Positions 54,866 through 64,000 of a stretch of DNA of 64,000 nt are shown here, one piece after another. Made by a program: the position numbers and the translations under genes. Source of the DNA: CAVPJC01 sp963705155 (GTDB lineage Bacteria; Chloroflexota; Anaerolineae; Anaerolineales; UBA4823); contig CAVPJC010000017.1 of NCBI GenBank assembly GCA_963705155.1, forward strand, positions 186,001-250,000. The letters are read 5' to 3'. The number at the start of each line of letters is the position of its first letter. Within the stretch, counting starts at the first letter, position 1. The notes under the pieces were generated by a model. It saw only the letters and a program-made list of their open reading frames with translations. It was not told the origin of the DNA and ran no database searches.

Positions 54866-55777
54866 ATGTCCAGTAAAATCTCAGGCAAGGTTACCAAAAA
54901 ACAAGAACCCGGGCTGCAGGGCCCGGCATCGACAAGCCTGGCCTACCGCACCGGTCTGTTTGTAGTGTTCTTGATCTGTGCGCTGGCGATCTTTCTGTTC
55001 GGGCCGAATTACTACAAAGTGTTCCCAACCAATGGCAACAGCATCTACGCGGCCGGTCTTTCGGCCGTTTTCCTGATCGCCGCTGTACTGCTCAAGCGCA
55101 GCGATAAGTTTGGCCAATACTGGCAGATCGCATACGCCTTCTTCGTGGCGGCTGCTGTTATCCTGGTCTCTGACCTGTTTTCCGGCTACAACAGCACGAT
55201 CCTGGGCTCCCTCGGCGTGTCGATGGACACCAACCAGGGTTTGAGTTTGGGAAAACTGTACGACGCCCTGCTGGTGGTCGTTCCCATCCTCATGCTGACC
55301 AAACTATCAGGCGCAGACCTGGGTTCGCTATTCCTGAAAAAAGGCAACCTTAAATGGGGGCTGGGCATCGGCGCCCTGGTTTTGCTCAATTTCTTGACCT
55401 CGGCGCTGATCTTCTTTGCAAACGGCTACGACAGCCTGGCAAAGCTGGGCTCAGCGGTCGGGTGGGGGTTGGTGTTTGCTGCCAGCAACGGATTTCTGGA
55501 GGAATTGTGGTTCAGGGGGCTCTTCCTGAAGAAGCTGGCGCCGCTGATCGGTGTCGCAGGAACAGTTATTTTGTCGTCTATCTGGTTTGCCGCGCTCCAT
55601 TTTCTTTCCGTGGCCTATCTGCCCACCACGGTGATCCCGATTTTCCTGGTCAACACCTTCACGCTGGGCCTGGCGTGCGGCTATTTGACGCTCAAAACGG
55701 ACAGCATCTGGGGCGCGGTACTGATCCACGCCGCGGCGGACTGGTTCCTGTTTATCGCCCTGCTGGCCACACATTAG
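54866..55777 (+). CDS. CPBP-family intramembrane metalloprotease
   Basis: About 303 residues with eight predicted membrane helices. Motif 1 is FLEELWFRGLFLKKLAPLIG (EExxxR), motif 2 AALHFLSVAYLPTTV with the His, motif 4 VLIHAAADWFLF. It is an Rce1-like protease, often linked with prenylation-like processing or bacteriocin self-immunity. The start at 54866 has GGGAGAAGAAAT before it; an upstream in-frame ATG at 54839 is less likely. Distinct from the AT-rich CPBP gene at 40100-40891 and of normal GC content. Confidence 0.9.
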   Translation: MSSKISGKVTKKQEPGLQGPASTSLAYRTGLFVVFLICALAIFLFGPNYYKVFPTNGNSIYAAGLSAVFLIAAVLLKRSDKFGQYWQIAYAFFVAAAVILVSDLFSGYNSTILGSLGVSMDTNQGLSLGKLYDALLVVVPILMLTKLSGADLGSLFLKKGNLKWGLGIGALVLLNFLTSALIFFANGYDSLAKLGSAVGWGLVFAASNGFLEELWFRGLFLKKLAPLIGVAGTVILSSIWFAALHFLSVAYLPTTVIPIFLVNTFTLGLACGYLTLKTDSIWGAVLIHAAADWFLFIALLATH

Positions 55778-55885
55778 GCCATTTTAGTGTGGGCGCGTAC
55801 CCTGCCCAACACCCACGCGCCAGTGGCTTCCCGACAACGATGTGCCGCAACTGGCGTAGAATGCTGTGCTCAACGGAGACTTTGT

Positions 55886-56308
55886 ATGAAACCCAGAATA
55901 ACCGTAATCACCATTGGTGTTGACGACCTGGAGCGAGCGCTTCGCTTCTATCGGGATGGCCTCGGCCTGGCGACTGAAGGCATTATTGGCAAAGAGTTCG
56001 AGCACGGGGCCGTCGCCTTCTTTGATTTACAGGCCGGACAAAAGCTGGCAATCTGGCCGCGTAAAAGCATTTCCCACGATTCAGGCCTTGCCCTGAGCAG
56101 CCCGAGTCCCACCGAGTTCACCCTCGGACATAACGTCTCGTCCAGGGCAGAAGTCGATGTGGTTATGGAACAGGCAAAAAATGCCGGCGCCGTTATCGTA
56201 AAGCCGGCACAGGAAACCTTTTGGGGCGGTTACGCCGGCTACTTTCAAGACCCCGATCAGCATCTGTGGGAGGTAGTATGGAACCCGCAGCTCTTGCCCC
56301 AGGATTGA
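55886..56308 (+). CDS. VOC-superfamily (glyoxalase/bleomycin-resistance-like) protein
   Basis: A 140-residue protein of two beta-alpha-beta-beta-beta modules. ITVITIGVDDLERALRFYRD gives the N-terminal ligand region and YAGYFQDPDQHLWEVVWNP the final strand with the metal-ligand Glu. Role may be metal-dependent catalysis or drug binding; substrate unknown. ATG 55886 preceded by ACGGAGAC. Intact. Confidence 0.88.
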   Translation: MKPRITVITIGVDDLERALRFYRDGLGLATEGIIGKEFEHGAVAFFDLQAGQKLAIWPRKSISHDSGLALSSPSPTEFTLGHNVSSRAEVDVVMEQAKNAGAVIVKPAQETFWGGYAGYFQDPDQHLWEVVWNPQLLPQD

Positions 56309-56472
56309 GGCATAACACGCCGAGCCAGCGGATGCCGGTTTTGGTGAATTTGTTGTCAGAAGTCGCGCCTTGACGATTAGGACAGCGCCGATTATCATCC
56401 AAATTATCTCAATTGGGTTCGATAACCCCTCTCTAGCTGAGGGCCGGCGCGAAGGACAGAAAGGAGAACAGC

Positions 56473-56844
56473 ATGCAACTGGGCGCATTTTCAATCAGCC
56501 TGGCAGTCAGGGATATCAAGGCGTCGAAGGAGTTCTATGAAAAGTTCGGTTTCACCACCTTCGGTGGAGATATCACGCAGAACTGGCTGATCCTGAAGAA
56601 CGGAGACGCCATAATCGGTCTTTTTCAAGGGATGTTCGAAAAGAACATTCTAACCTTCAATCCTGGCTGGGATCAAAACGCGCAAAAACTGGCTGCCTTT
56701 ACAGACGTACGCGAGCTGCAGCGCCAGCTCAAGGCGCAAGGTGTGGAGTTCGTGAGCGAAGCAGATGAAGCCACGACGGGACCGGCCAGTTTTATCGCCG
56801 TGGACCCCGATGGGAACCCGATCCTCGTCGATCAGCACGTCTGA
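56473..56844 (+). CDS. VOC-superfamily protein
   Basis: A 123-residue protein beginning MQLGAFSISLAVRDIKASKE and ending SFIAVDPDGNPILVDQHV. Typical small VOC fold, of the type that often binds divalent metal. AAAGGAG lies upstream. A 30-bp piece from its 3' part (EADEATTGPA) recurs at 61441-61475. The 56309-56472 gap before it holds no feature beyond a GGGTTCGATAACCC hairpin. Confidence 0.88.
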   Translation: MQLGAFSISLAVRDIKASKEFYEKFGFTTFGGDITQNWLILKNGDAIIGLFQGMFEKNILTFNPGWDQNAQKLAAFTDVRELQRQLKAQGVEFVSEADEATTGPASFIAVDPDGNPILVDQHV

Positions 56845-56933
56845 GCTGTGCTGCATCTCACACCGGCGACATAATAACGCTTTATCTGATGGCGGGTGGC
56901 TCGCAAATGGTGTTTCGCAGTGGCGAGGATAAC

Positions 56934-57143
56934 GTGGCAAAAGAAGAGCATTCCAGGAGCGAACAACCTGTTCCATGCCATTGTTTTACCGCGCCACAGC
57001 GGTCTCTTGTCATCGCTGGCGAGCTGGGCATGGATGACAACTTCGCTGAGGTCTCAGTGCTGGTCTGTCCGGTTTGCGGCCAACGGTGGCTGCGCTATTT
57101 CTATGAGGTCGATGCTTTCATCCCGCCAACAAGATCTCTTTGA
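56934..57143 (+). CDS. Short zinc-ribbon-like hypothetical protein, probably truncated
   Basis: A GTG at 56934 with GAGGA upstream opens a 69-residue protein: CHCFTAPQRSLVIAGELGMD and VCPVCGQRWLRYFYEVDAF contain a CxC and a CxxC pair, a plausible zinc site. The family's tail after YFYE seems missing; the last residues run into the DUF362 gene on the other strand with a 26-base tail-to-tail overlap, so the 3' end may have been lost by rearrangement. Confidence 0.5.
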   Translation: MAKEEHSRSEQPVPCHCFTAPQRSLVIAGELGMDDNFAEVSVLVCPVCGQRWLRYFYEVDAFIPPTRSL

Positions 57144-58297
57144 TTTTACCGCTGTAAGCCGCACTGTCTGGATCTGCGGTCAGGAATTCGATTTTTTCCG
57201 GATTGTCTACCCCTAATCCCAGCTCAACCGCCCTGGCGATTTGCTCTTGCTCGAAGATCTTCCCCCGGCCGGCTTCTGTCTTGCAGCCATGGTAGCGCAA
57301 GAGAGCAACCCCCGCCGCGTCCAGGGCGATCCGATCGGCGCCTGCCAAAATCACACCCGGGGTGACCCGCTCGCCCGTATCCGGGCCGCCCGAAATAAAA
57401 GCCTCGACGCCATCCAAAAGGATCAATGCGGGTTGGTAGGCGAGGTTGATTTCTGCGATCATCCTGCGCTGGTGAGAGGATGAATGCAGCTCCTGCATGA
57501 AATCATGTTCCACTTGCGGAAGCCGCTTGGCAACCATCCCCACGGAATTCTTCAACGACAGGGTGAAATGGCCTCCGTAGCGGTGGGTTTTCAAATTGCA
57601 CGTCTGCACCAACGCCTGTGCTTCGAGACAGGGGCACGCCAACGCGAACCCCTTTTTCCAATGACCGCCAGGCGGCTGGATCATCACCCAATCTTCAGCT
57701 GCTAGCTCATCGAAGACAAGCGCCTCAAAACCCAATTCAAGCGCCAGCTTGAAAACGCCGATCCGATCCATAACCCGGCGGGTATCCCCCATCCCGCTCC
57801 GGTCGCCAACTGTGATCTTCTGCGCGCCCATCTGTTGGAGCGCTGCCACCAGGGTGATGAGAACATCCGGGTGGGTGGAGCCTGGCGCCGGGTCGGCGCT
57901 GTTGAAGTTGGGCTTGAGGAAGACGCGTTTACCCGCAACCGGATTGATCCCCAGCAGGTCGATCGCTTTGCGCACCCCTTCAGCCCGATGGTCCGTCTTG
58001 ATGAAAGCCAACCTGGCCTTGCCATCTTCTATCGTCGCGGTTGGGCTTGCTGAAGGAACAGGGTTTGTCTCCGTTGGCTGTGGGCTTTGCGGGGCAGGCT
58101 GTCCCCGTCGATGCAGATTCCATGGTCAGTGTTGGCGCTTCACGGGTACCGGCAGGCGAGAGCAGCTCATCCTGATCTACACCGGCTGCTGAACATCCTT
58201 CCAGGAACGAAGCCAGCGCGGCCGCTCCACCCATGATTTTTGCAAGACGCAAAAAATCTCTACGACTTAGATTGGTATTGGAGCCCGGTTTAGCCAT
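57118..58297 (-). CDS. DUF362 domain protein with Tat-lipoprotein signal, frameshifted
   Basis: About 390 residues. The N-terminus NLSRRDFLRLAKIMGGAAA with a twin-arginine motif continues to ASFLEGC, a lipobox. After a break near 58050 the DUF362 domain begins AFIKTDHRAEGVRKAIDLLG and contains LKPNFNSADPAPGSTHPDVL, DRSGMGDTRRVMDRIGVFKL, CNLKTHRYGGHFTLSLKNSV and GGPDTGERVTPGVILAGADR. DUF362 proteins are often linked with Fe-S proteins and redox or cobalamin-related roles; no cysteine cluster motif is visible here. Exported, membrane-anchored. Confidence 0.85.
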
Positions 58298-58400
58298 GCT
58301 ATCTTTCCTTCCTGAACCACAATCCCCTACAAATGCCCGCCGCCCACCGCCAACTTAATCGAGCCGCGGTAAACCGCGGGATGCGGGGCGCTCTCCGGGT

Positions 58401-59127
58401 CTAGGTTTCCAGATGATGCTCGGTGCTGAGGCGCCCGGGGTGGCCGGCAGGCAGGCTCTTTTTGATATGGCTGGCCCAGTAACTGTAAACACCCAGCGCC
58501 GCCAACCCGCCATAAAAAAACAGCATCCCGGCGATAACGAGCTGGCCAGATATTGGCCCGATGGCGGCGCGTCTCGTGATTTCACTCAGTGTGGTGGACG
58601 AGGTCGGGTGCGACATCAATACCACCACCCAGCTCCCCAGCAGGATGGCATAAATCCACTGGTAATTGCGCCGCAGGCGGCGGCCCACCGCTTCCCACCA
58701 GGGCATGTGGAAGTGCGGCCATTCCATATCGTGGGCCAGCGTTTCCGCCCATTCCGGCATGGCGGCCCTGGAGCCATCCAGCATCGGGCGGTAGAAATTG
58801 ATTTCGATCATGCGGGCGCGAGAGCGCCAGATGTCGAAAAAGCGGTAGCGCCGCGCCCTCCATCAGCATCAAGAAAGTGCAGAACAGGGTGATGATCGGG
58901 ATCAGCACGTGGCGCTCGCTGCTTTGGTCGCTGAAGACGAAGCTCAGCGCCGTAGCGCTCAACACCACCGCCCAATGGGTGGTAGTGTCGATCCGGCTGC
59001 GCCAGGCCGTGGCCTCGCTCAGCTCGCCGCGATAGAGATGCACCATGGCGTTGATGAACTCTCCGCGGGTGAGGTTCTCCAGCTCCAACCGTTGGGCAAT
59101 GCCAGGAAGAGGTAAATTATTCGTCAT
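58401..59127 (-). CDS. DUF2270 membrane protein, frameshifted
   Basis: About 240 residues. Start MTNNLPLPGIAQRLELENLT at 59127 with GGAGG upstream, then FINAMVHLYRGELSEATAWR and IDTTTHWAVVLSATALSFVF, which are the DUF2270 signature, four membrane segments, and after a break near 58850 MIEINFYRPMLDGSRAAMPE and a C-terminal pair of helices. Function of the family is not established. Transcribed as a single gene. Confidence 0.85.
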
Positions 59128-59323
59128 AGCCGATTCCTCCGGTAATATTCTACCTGAAGATCGTTTTGCTAATGCAGGCTGATCTGCGCTCCGCCGCCCT
59201 CCGCAGCTTCTCATCGTCTGTTGTCACCTTCTCCAGCCTGATGCAACCGGTGTGCAGCCCGGCACGCCATTGCAGCAAAGCCGGTCGCCTGAAAAAACCT
59301 ATGCGTTGCTGCCAGGGAACCCG

Positions 59324-60587
59324 TCAATCTGCCGGGCTGGGCGACGGGTGGAGCGCCAGGGCTTCCCGGTTCGACCGTTTCATCACGCTGATAGCAGGGA
59401 AGATCGCCGCCAGCGACAGGACCGCCCCGGCCCAGTAGGGCAGGGTGGGGCCGGCGGAGAAAATGACCCCGGCGATGGCCGTGCTGAGAATGATCGCCAG
59501 GCTGACCGCGGACTGGAAGACGCCCAGCACCCCGCCGTGCAGCGATTCATCCACCGTGCGGGTTGCCAGGGTTTGCAATGGAGGCATGGTCAGGCCCATC
59601 CCCATGGCGAAAAAGAGCAATCCGGCTGCAGCCAGCCAGGGTGAGCTGACCACAGCCCAGATAACCAGGGCGGCAGCGCGCAGCAGAGTCCCAGGATGAC
59701 CAGGCGGGCGTCGCCATAGCGCTCTTTTAGCGGACGGATGAGCCAGGTCTGGGTGAGGAATTGCCCCAAACCTACCACAGCCAAAAGCAGGCCGACCCCC
59801 AGGTTGGTTGCATCGTTGTTTGCCCCGCGGAAGTAAACCGCCGCGGCGTAAAGCGCAAACGTGGCCTGCACCATGCCCAGGCCGAATTGGCCAATGAAAC
59901 CCACCGCCATGATCTGCACCAGGGGGGAATTACGAAGTACCTGGGCCGGGGTAAGGCGGATGGCGGGCGGAGGCGTAGAGAGCGACGGTCCAGCCGACTT
60001 GACCCGGCCGCCCGAGAGTACCAGCGCCGCTTTGCCAGTCTGAACGGTCTCTTCCAGCATCAGGCACATGGCTGCCGTGACCAGCGAGGCCACCCCGGCC
60101 ACCACAAACGGAAAGCGCGCCCCAAACCAGGCCGAGAGCAGCCCTCCCAGGGCCGGACCGACGATGAAGCCGATCCCAAAGGCGGCGAAGATGTAGCCAA
60201 AGGCCTCGGTGCGCTTCTCGCGCGGTGTGATGTCGGTGACATAGGCCTGGGCGATGATGATGTTGCCGCCGGTGATGCCATCCACAGCCCGCGTGGCGAA
60301 AAGCAGCCAGGCGCTGCCGGCTGCCGCCATGAGAAAGAAACTGGCTGCCGAGCCGAGCTGGCTGAGGATCAAGAGCGGGACGCGCCCGTAGCGGTCGGAG
60401 AGTTGTCCCAGGAGTGGGCCGGCGAAGAATTGGGCGATGAAAAAGGAGGAGACCAGCAGCGAGACCGCGGCGGGGTGCAGGTTGAACTGCCGCTCGGCGA
60501 AGAGGGCAGGATGGGCAGGATCAGAGCTGCCCCAGCAATTTGTACAAAAACGATACTTAATATCGTAAATAAACGGCGGTTGAACAT
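59324..60587 (-). CDS. MFS transporter (DHA1, TetA-like), frameshifted
   Basis: About 420 residues with 12 membrane segments. MFNRRLFTILSIVFVQIAGA starts at 60587; a break near 60510 leads to FAGPLLGQLSDRYGRVPLLI, the motif A of drug exporters (GxLxDRxGRxxL), and FATRAVDGITGGNIIIAQAY with DITPREKRTEAFGYIFAAFG. A second break near 59685 joins the last two helices. It probably exports a drug or metabolite. It is divergent from the NarL-type regulator gene, with a 175-base gap. Confidence 0.88.
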
Positions 60588-60762
60588 GCGCCGATAATAC
60601 TACCCTGCTGGAGGCATGTCAAGCCAGATGAAAGGAGAGTGTGAGCGGCGCGTTTGAATCAATGCTCGCCAAACAGCAAGGTATAGAGGGCAATACCGGT
60701 CACGACCGCAGCGGCGTACAATTGATCTTTACTGTTCCCATGCCAGGTCAAGGGATAAGCTG

Positions 60763-61419
60763 ATGACTGACCCAATTCGATTGCTCATCGTCGATGACCA
60801 GCGCCTCATGCGTGAAGGTTTACGGACCCTGCTCGAGTTCGAGCAGGGGTTTGAAATCGTAGGCGAAGCGGCTAACGGACAGGCTGCCATCGATGCTTAT
60901 GCCAGTCTGAGGCCAGATGTGGTTCTTATGGATATCCGAATGCCTGGCATGGACGGCGTCGAAGCTACCCGGCGTCTATGCGAGCGTTGGCCTGAAACAA
61001 GGGTGATCATCCTCACGACTTTCGATGATGATGCCAATGTATTCGAGGGGTTACGCGCGGGTGCCGTGGGCTACTTGCTCAAAGACCTCTCCGGTCAGGA
61101 GTTAGCCAATGCAGTGCGAACGGTTTACAATGGCGGGGGGTTAATCGAGCCGGCTATCGCGAAACGGGTCATGGCAGAATTTGCCGCGACTCCATCCTCC
61201 GGTCCGGTCGATCGGCGAAGCCCTGCCCAACCCCTTACTGAACGGGAGCTGGCTATCCTCAAACTTGTCTCTGCCGGTCTCAGCAATCGCGAGATTGGCA
61301 AGGACCTTAGTTTATCCGAAGGCACGGTGAAGAACTACATTACGAGTATTCTGCTAAAGATCGGTGCACGAGATCGCACTCAGGCTGCCCTGCGTGGACG
61401 TGAATTAGGGTTACAGTAG
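60763..61419 (+). CDS. NarL/FixJ-family response regulator
   Basis: A 218-residue two-domain regulator. The receiver has the acidic pair in IRLLIVDDQRLMREGL, the phosphorylated Asp in VVLMDIRMPGMDGVEATRRL, and Lys in VGYLLKDLSG. The output domain LTERELAILKLVSAGLSNRE with LSLSEGTVKNYITSILLKIG is the LuxR helix-turn-helix. No histidine kinase is in the window, so it is orphan locally; the divergent MFS gene is a possible target. Intact. Confidence 0.93.
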   Translation: MTDPIRLLIVDDQRLMREGLRTLLEFEQGFEIVGEAANGQAAIDAYASLRPDVVLMDIRMPGMDGVEATRRLCERWPETRVIILTTFDDDANVFEGLRAGAVGYLLKDLSGQELANAVRTVYNGGGLIEPAIAKRVMAEFAATPSSGPVDRRSPAQPLTERELAILKLVSAGLSNREIGKDLSLSEGTVKNYITSILLKIGARDRTQAALRGRELGLQ

Positions 61420-61440
61420 GTATTAAGTCGCAACGATAGA

Positions 61441-61475
61441 AGAAGCAGATGAAGCCACGACAGGACCGGCCTCTT
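61441..61475 (+). pseudogene. Fragment of a VOC gene
   Basis: GAAGCAGATGAAGCCACGAC and the following GGACCGGCC repeat 56758-56788 with one change, translating to EADEATTGPAS as in the VOC protein at 56473-56844. No other part of that gene is present. It marks a recombination scar just before another VOC-type gene. Confidence 0.6.
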
Positions 61476-61603
61476 CGGCCTGTAGCGTTTGAATGCGCTG
61501 CAAGGCGTCAAGGGAATCTCTTATCCATTGGTAAGGAAATATCGGATATTTTGGGTCTTCTTTTGTTATATAATAAACCTATACCCCTAAGGAGTATAAG
61601 CTC

Positions 61604-62495
61604 ATACAAAAAATAGTCCCCCATTTATGGTTCGACAAAGAAGCCAGAGTTGCAGCTGAGTTTTATGTCTCTACTTTTGGCAAAGGATCGAAAGATTAAA
61701 AACCTGTCAGGGCTCGACAATACCCCTTCGGGTTCGGTGGATATTGTCACCTTTGAGCTTCTGGGTCAGGAATTCCAGGCGATCAGCGCCGGGCCGCTTT
61801 TCAAGTTCAACCCGTCGGTATCGTTCCAGGTAAAATGCAATACCCGGGATGAAGTTGACGCCATTTGGGAAAAACTTTCGGAAGGGGGTATGGTGCTCAT
61901 GGAGCTTGGTGCATACCCTTTCAGCGAAAGGTATGGATGGGTGCAGGATAAGTACGGGCTTTCCTGGCAAATATTTTATTCGGGTGGAGCGGATGTCAAA
62001 CAGCAGATTACCCCCGCGATCATGTTCGTGGGCAGTGTGTGCGGCAGAGCGGAAGAGGCGATCAATTTCTGGGCATCGGTGTTCGGCGAAGCAAAAGTCG
62101 ATGCGATCCAACGCTTTGGCAAAGGCGAGGAACCGGATAAGGAGGGCACATTGAAATATGCCACTTTTTCGCTTTTCGGCCAGGAGTTTGGAGCCATGAA
62201 CAGCGCCCATGAGCACAACTTCAGCTTCAATGAGGCGATTTCCTTCATCGTGCAATGCAGTACTCAAGGTGAAATCGATCATTATTGGGAAAAACTTTCC
62301 GCAGTACCCGAAGCAGAGCAGTGCGGCTGGCTTAAAGATAAATTCGGCCTCTCATGGCAGATCGTCCCCACCGCGATGGATGAGATGATGAGTAATGGGA
62401 GTAAGGAACAAATTGCGCGTGTGACCGAAGCGTTCCTCAAAATGAAAAAGTTTGACATTGAAAGTCTTGTGCGGGCATACAAAGGAATTCCTTGA
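61604..62495 (+). CDS. Two-domain VOC/PhnB-like protein, frameshifted, start codon altered
   Basis: About 296 residues, two tandem PhnB-type VOC domains. The reading from 61604, QKIVPHLWFDKEARVAAEFY then VSTFGKGSK, joins after an inserted G near 61697 to IKNLSGLDNTPSGSVDIVTF. Domain 1 ends YGWVQDKYGLSWQIF and domain 2 repeats this as CGWLKDKFGLSWQIV. The family is called 3-demethylubiquinone-9 3-methyltransferase-like, though most members are not methyltransferases. The expected ATG reads ATA at 61604, placed after AAGGAG; TTG at 61650 is in the second frame only. Either AUA starts, a base was misread, or translation begins elsewhere. Confidence 0.82.
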
Positions 62496-62559
62496 GCTGA
62501 GCAAACCGTTCGGTCAATCGCAGTCTGCTAATTTTTAGAGGCGAAGGCAGGCTATACAC

Positions 62560-63344
62560 ATGGGCGATAAAAAATCTGAGGACGTTGGCAAAGTGTGGTG
62601 GTCCTGGTTCAACACCAATGCTTTTGCGGTTGACAAGCGTCTGCGCAAGATCATGCGGGTTCTGCCACACGACCCTCGTTGTAAATTTTGTAACGCCCCA
62701 TTTCAGGGGATAGGGGGGTTGATCGTACGTTTGTTGTTTGGCAAACAACGTTCAGCTTTCGAATCCTCGTTTCTGCAACCTGTGCGAGGTAACTGCGCTG
62801 CGAATTTCCTGGTGGAGCCGAGGTCGAAATGTCGATCCTGTTCGCAGACATACGTGGTTCCACAGCGCTCTCGGAGAGGATGAGTGCAACTGAATTTAGC
62901 CGTCTCATCAGCCGTTTTTACAGCGCAGCAACGAAAGCGATCATCGAAGAGGATGGGCTGGTAGAAAAGCTGGCCGGTGATGGGCTGGCGGCTTTTTGGG
63001 GTCCGGGGTTTGCAGGACCAGATTATGTAAAGCGAACCTTTAAAGTTGCCCGGCGCTTATCGAAGGTCTTTATCCAGGAGGAGATTCCGGTCGGCATCAG
63101 TGTGCATGCAGGGGTGGCTTACTTCGGCGCGATGAGCACGGCAGATGGATTGATGAACATAGCCGCCGTAGGCGAAGAGGTGAACCTGGCTGCCCGCCTG
63201 GCCTCAAAGGCTTCGGCGGGTGAGATCATCCTCAGCGAGCAGGCTCACAAACAAGTCGGTCTGGACGAAAGTAATGTGGAGTTCGCGCACCTGGAACTGA
63301 AAGGGATCAGCCAGCCGGTTACGGTGCGTGTTCTGCGTGGATAA
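62560..63344 (+). CDS. Class III adenylate/guanylate cyclase with N-terminal zinc-binding region, frameshifted
   Basis: About 260 residues. The N-terminal part has DPRCKFCNAPFQGIGG and, in another frame, a second Cys pair near FCNLC, making a four-Cys zinc site. After breaks between 62750 and 62830 the cyclase domain follows: MSILFADIRGSTALSERMSA (first metal Asp), VEKLAGDGLAAFWGPGFAGP (second Asp), and VNLAARLASKASAGEIILSE (transition-state Asn and Arg). It makes cAMP or cGMP. A cyclase fragment of a second gene follows at once. Confidence 0.88.
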
Positions 63345-63352
63345 CGGGACAG

Positions 63353-63564
63353 TAATTCTTCGGATCAAAAAGCAGGGGGATGCGATTGATCCCATTTTCG
63401 ATAAACCTCGCGAAACTTTACCAACCGGAACAGTCACCTTTCTTATTACCGGTATTGAGGGCAGTACAGCGCTTGCAAACAGTTTTCTTGGCCAGATACC
63501 CGCGCTGCAGGTCAGACGCAAGTCCAACGCCGGTCGTAACGGCGCCAGATGGGGCTTTATCTGA
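63353..63564 (+). pseudogene. Remnant of a second class III cyclase domain
   Basis: LPTGTVTFLITGIEGSTALA resembles the start of a class III cyclase (usually TVTFLFTDIEGSTAL), but the metal-binding Asp is Gly here, and the sequence becomes unrelated after about 20 residues and stops at 63564. It directly follows the intact cyclase and may be the leftover of a tandem copy or a fusion partner. Confidence 0.55.
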
Positions 63565-63621
63565 ACACACCGGAGATAAGACTTCGAACCGTAATATTTT
63601 CGTATTCACCGGAGAATTTGC

Positions 63622-64000
63622 ATGTTTGAGAAAACACTATTCGCTGGCTGGGGAGATATGGATTTTAACTCGCATATGAGAAACACAGCCTTTCTCGACA
63701 AGTCTGCCGACGTGCGCATGATGTTCTTCTCTGAGAAGGGATTTCCGATGGAGGAATTTGTGCGTAGCAGACTTTGGCCCGGTCATCATGAAAGACGAAA
63801 TCGAATACTTCAAGGAGATTCGGTTGTTAGAGCCGCTGAGAGTGACCCTGGCATTGGCTGGTCTTTCTGCAGACGGGAGTTGTTTCCTCATGAGAAACGA
63901 ATTCTGGCGCAAAGATGGATCCATAGCTGCCAGGGTGACAAGTGCAGGCGGTTGGCTGGAGCTGTCAGTCAGAAAGCTCGTCTTGCCGCCGGAGACCCTG
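63622..64000 (+). CDS. Hot-dog-fold thioesterase, frameshifted and cut by window edge
   Basis: ATG 63622 with GGAG 8 bases before opens MFEKTLFAGWGDMDFNSHMR, then NTAFLDKSADVRMMFFSEKG: the D-x-D-x-N-x-H motif of 4-hydroxybenzoyl-CoA thioesterase-like enzymes, with the catalytic Asp. An extra C near 63770 shifts the frame; the other frame continues MKDEIEYFKEIRLLEPLRVT and LALAGLSADGSCFLMRNEFW. It likely hydrolyses acyl-CoA or acyl-ACP. The end lies beyond the window. Confidence 0.8.
   Translation, partial: MFEKTLFAGWGDMDFNSHMRNTAFLDKSADVRMMFFSEKGFPMEEFVRSRLWPGHHERRNRILQGDSVVRAAESDPGIGWSFCRRELFPHEKRILAQRWIHSCQGDKCRRLAGAVSQKARLAAGDP

Noticed and set aside
56413..56429. T-loop-like sequence GGGTTCGATAACCC, possible tRNA
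   Set aside because: No acceptor, D or anticodon stems around it; only a small palindrome.

Overview
The window is GC-rich bacterial chromosome, most likely from a member of the Chloroflexota (Anaerolineae type). This is an inference from gene content: a full 14-gene complex I operon next to rpoD and dnaG, an NBR1-Ig-like lipoprotein, a long-form NfeD protease, a fused glycyl-tRNA synthetase, DUF2270 and DUF362 proteins, and many secreted proteins with Thr/Pro-rich linkers. No rRNA, tRNA, CRISPR array or intact transposase was found.

Layout. 1-4225 (minus): N-terminus of a Ser/Thr protein kinase, then two tandem membrane-anchored sulfatase/alkaline-phosphatase-fold paralogs, the downstream one frameshifted. 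4381-8803 (plus): an Rrf2-family regulator followed by pstS-pstC-pstA-pstB; similar A/T-rich motifs lie upstream of both the regulator and pstS. 8890-14478: an NfeD-type serine protease and an M48 metalloprotease (plus), converging on an S9 peptidase and an NBR1-Ig lipoprotein (minus). 14787-15835: lipA. 16108-35535 (minus): a small secreted protein, then, read in transcription order from the right, dnaG, rpoD and nuoA-N. 35677-39672 (plus): an exonuclease with a leaderless promoter, a nucleotidyltransferase-like protein, a conserved-looking unknown helical protein and a NagD-type phosphatase. 39700-41030: an RHS-core remnant, an AT-rich CPBP protease gene and a compound hairpin. 41164-46536 (minus): fused glyQS, a DsbA-like protein and an MFS exporter. 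46847-53450: a free-standing DnaJ-type zinc-finger protein, a small membrane protein, a very large fibronectin-like repeat protein, and an XRE regulator with its membrane partner under a two-operator promoter. 53590-64000: mixed accessory genes (lipoprotein, GNAT, CPBP, three VOC-type proteins, DUF362, DUF2270, MFS, NarL-type regulator, class III cyclase and a cyclase remnant, thioesterase).

Data quality shapes everything. Blocks such as 4.4-11.1 kb and 35.7-36.8 kb are intact, whereas 11.3-35.5 kb and 47.8-52.8 kb carry single-base insertions and deletions every few hundred bases, even in essential genes (rpoD, dnaG, glyQS, nuo). I treat these as consensus errors and give the span of the reconstructed gene. 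Real decay is suggested only for the RHS remnant, the truncated cyclase, the VOC fragment and a 3' gene fragment near 47.5 kb.

Functionally the window combines energy metabolism (complex I, lipoylation), information processing (dnaG, rpoD, glyQS), phosphate uptake, and envelope proteolysis and surface proteins. The least explained material is the nucleotidyltransferase-like/helical protein pair at 36.3-38.9 kb, the repeat protein at 47.8-52.8 kb, and the shared motif linking the Rrf2 gene to pst.
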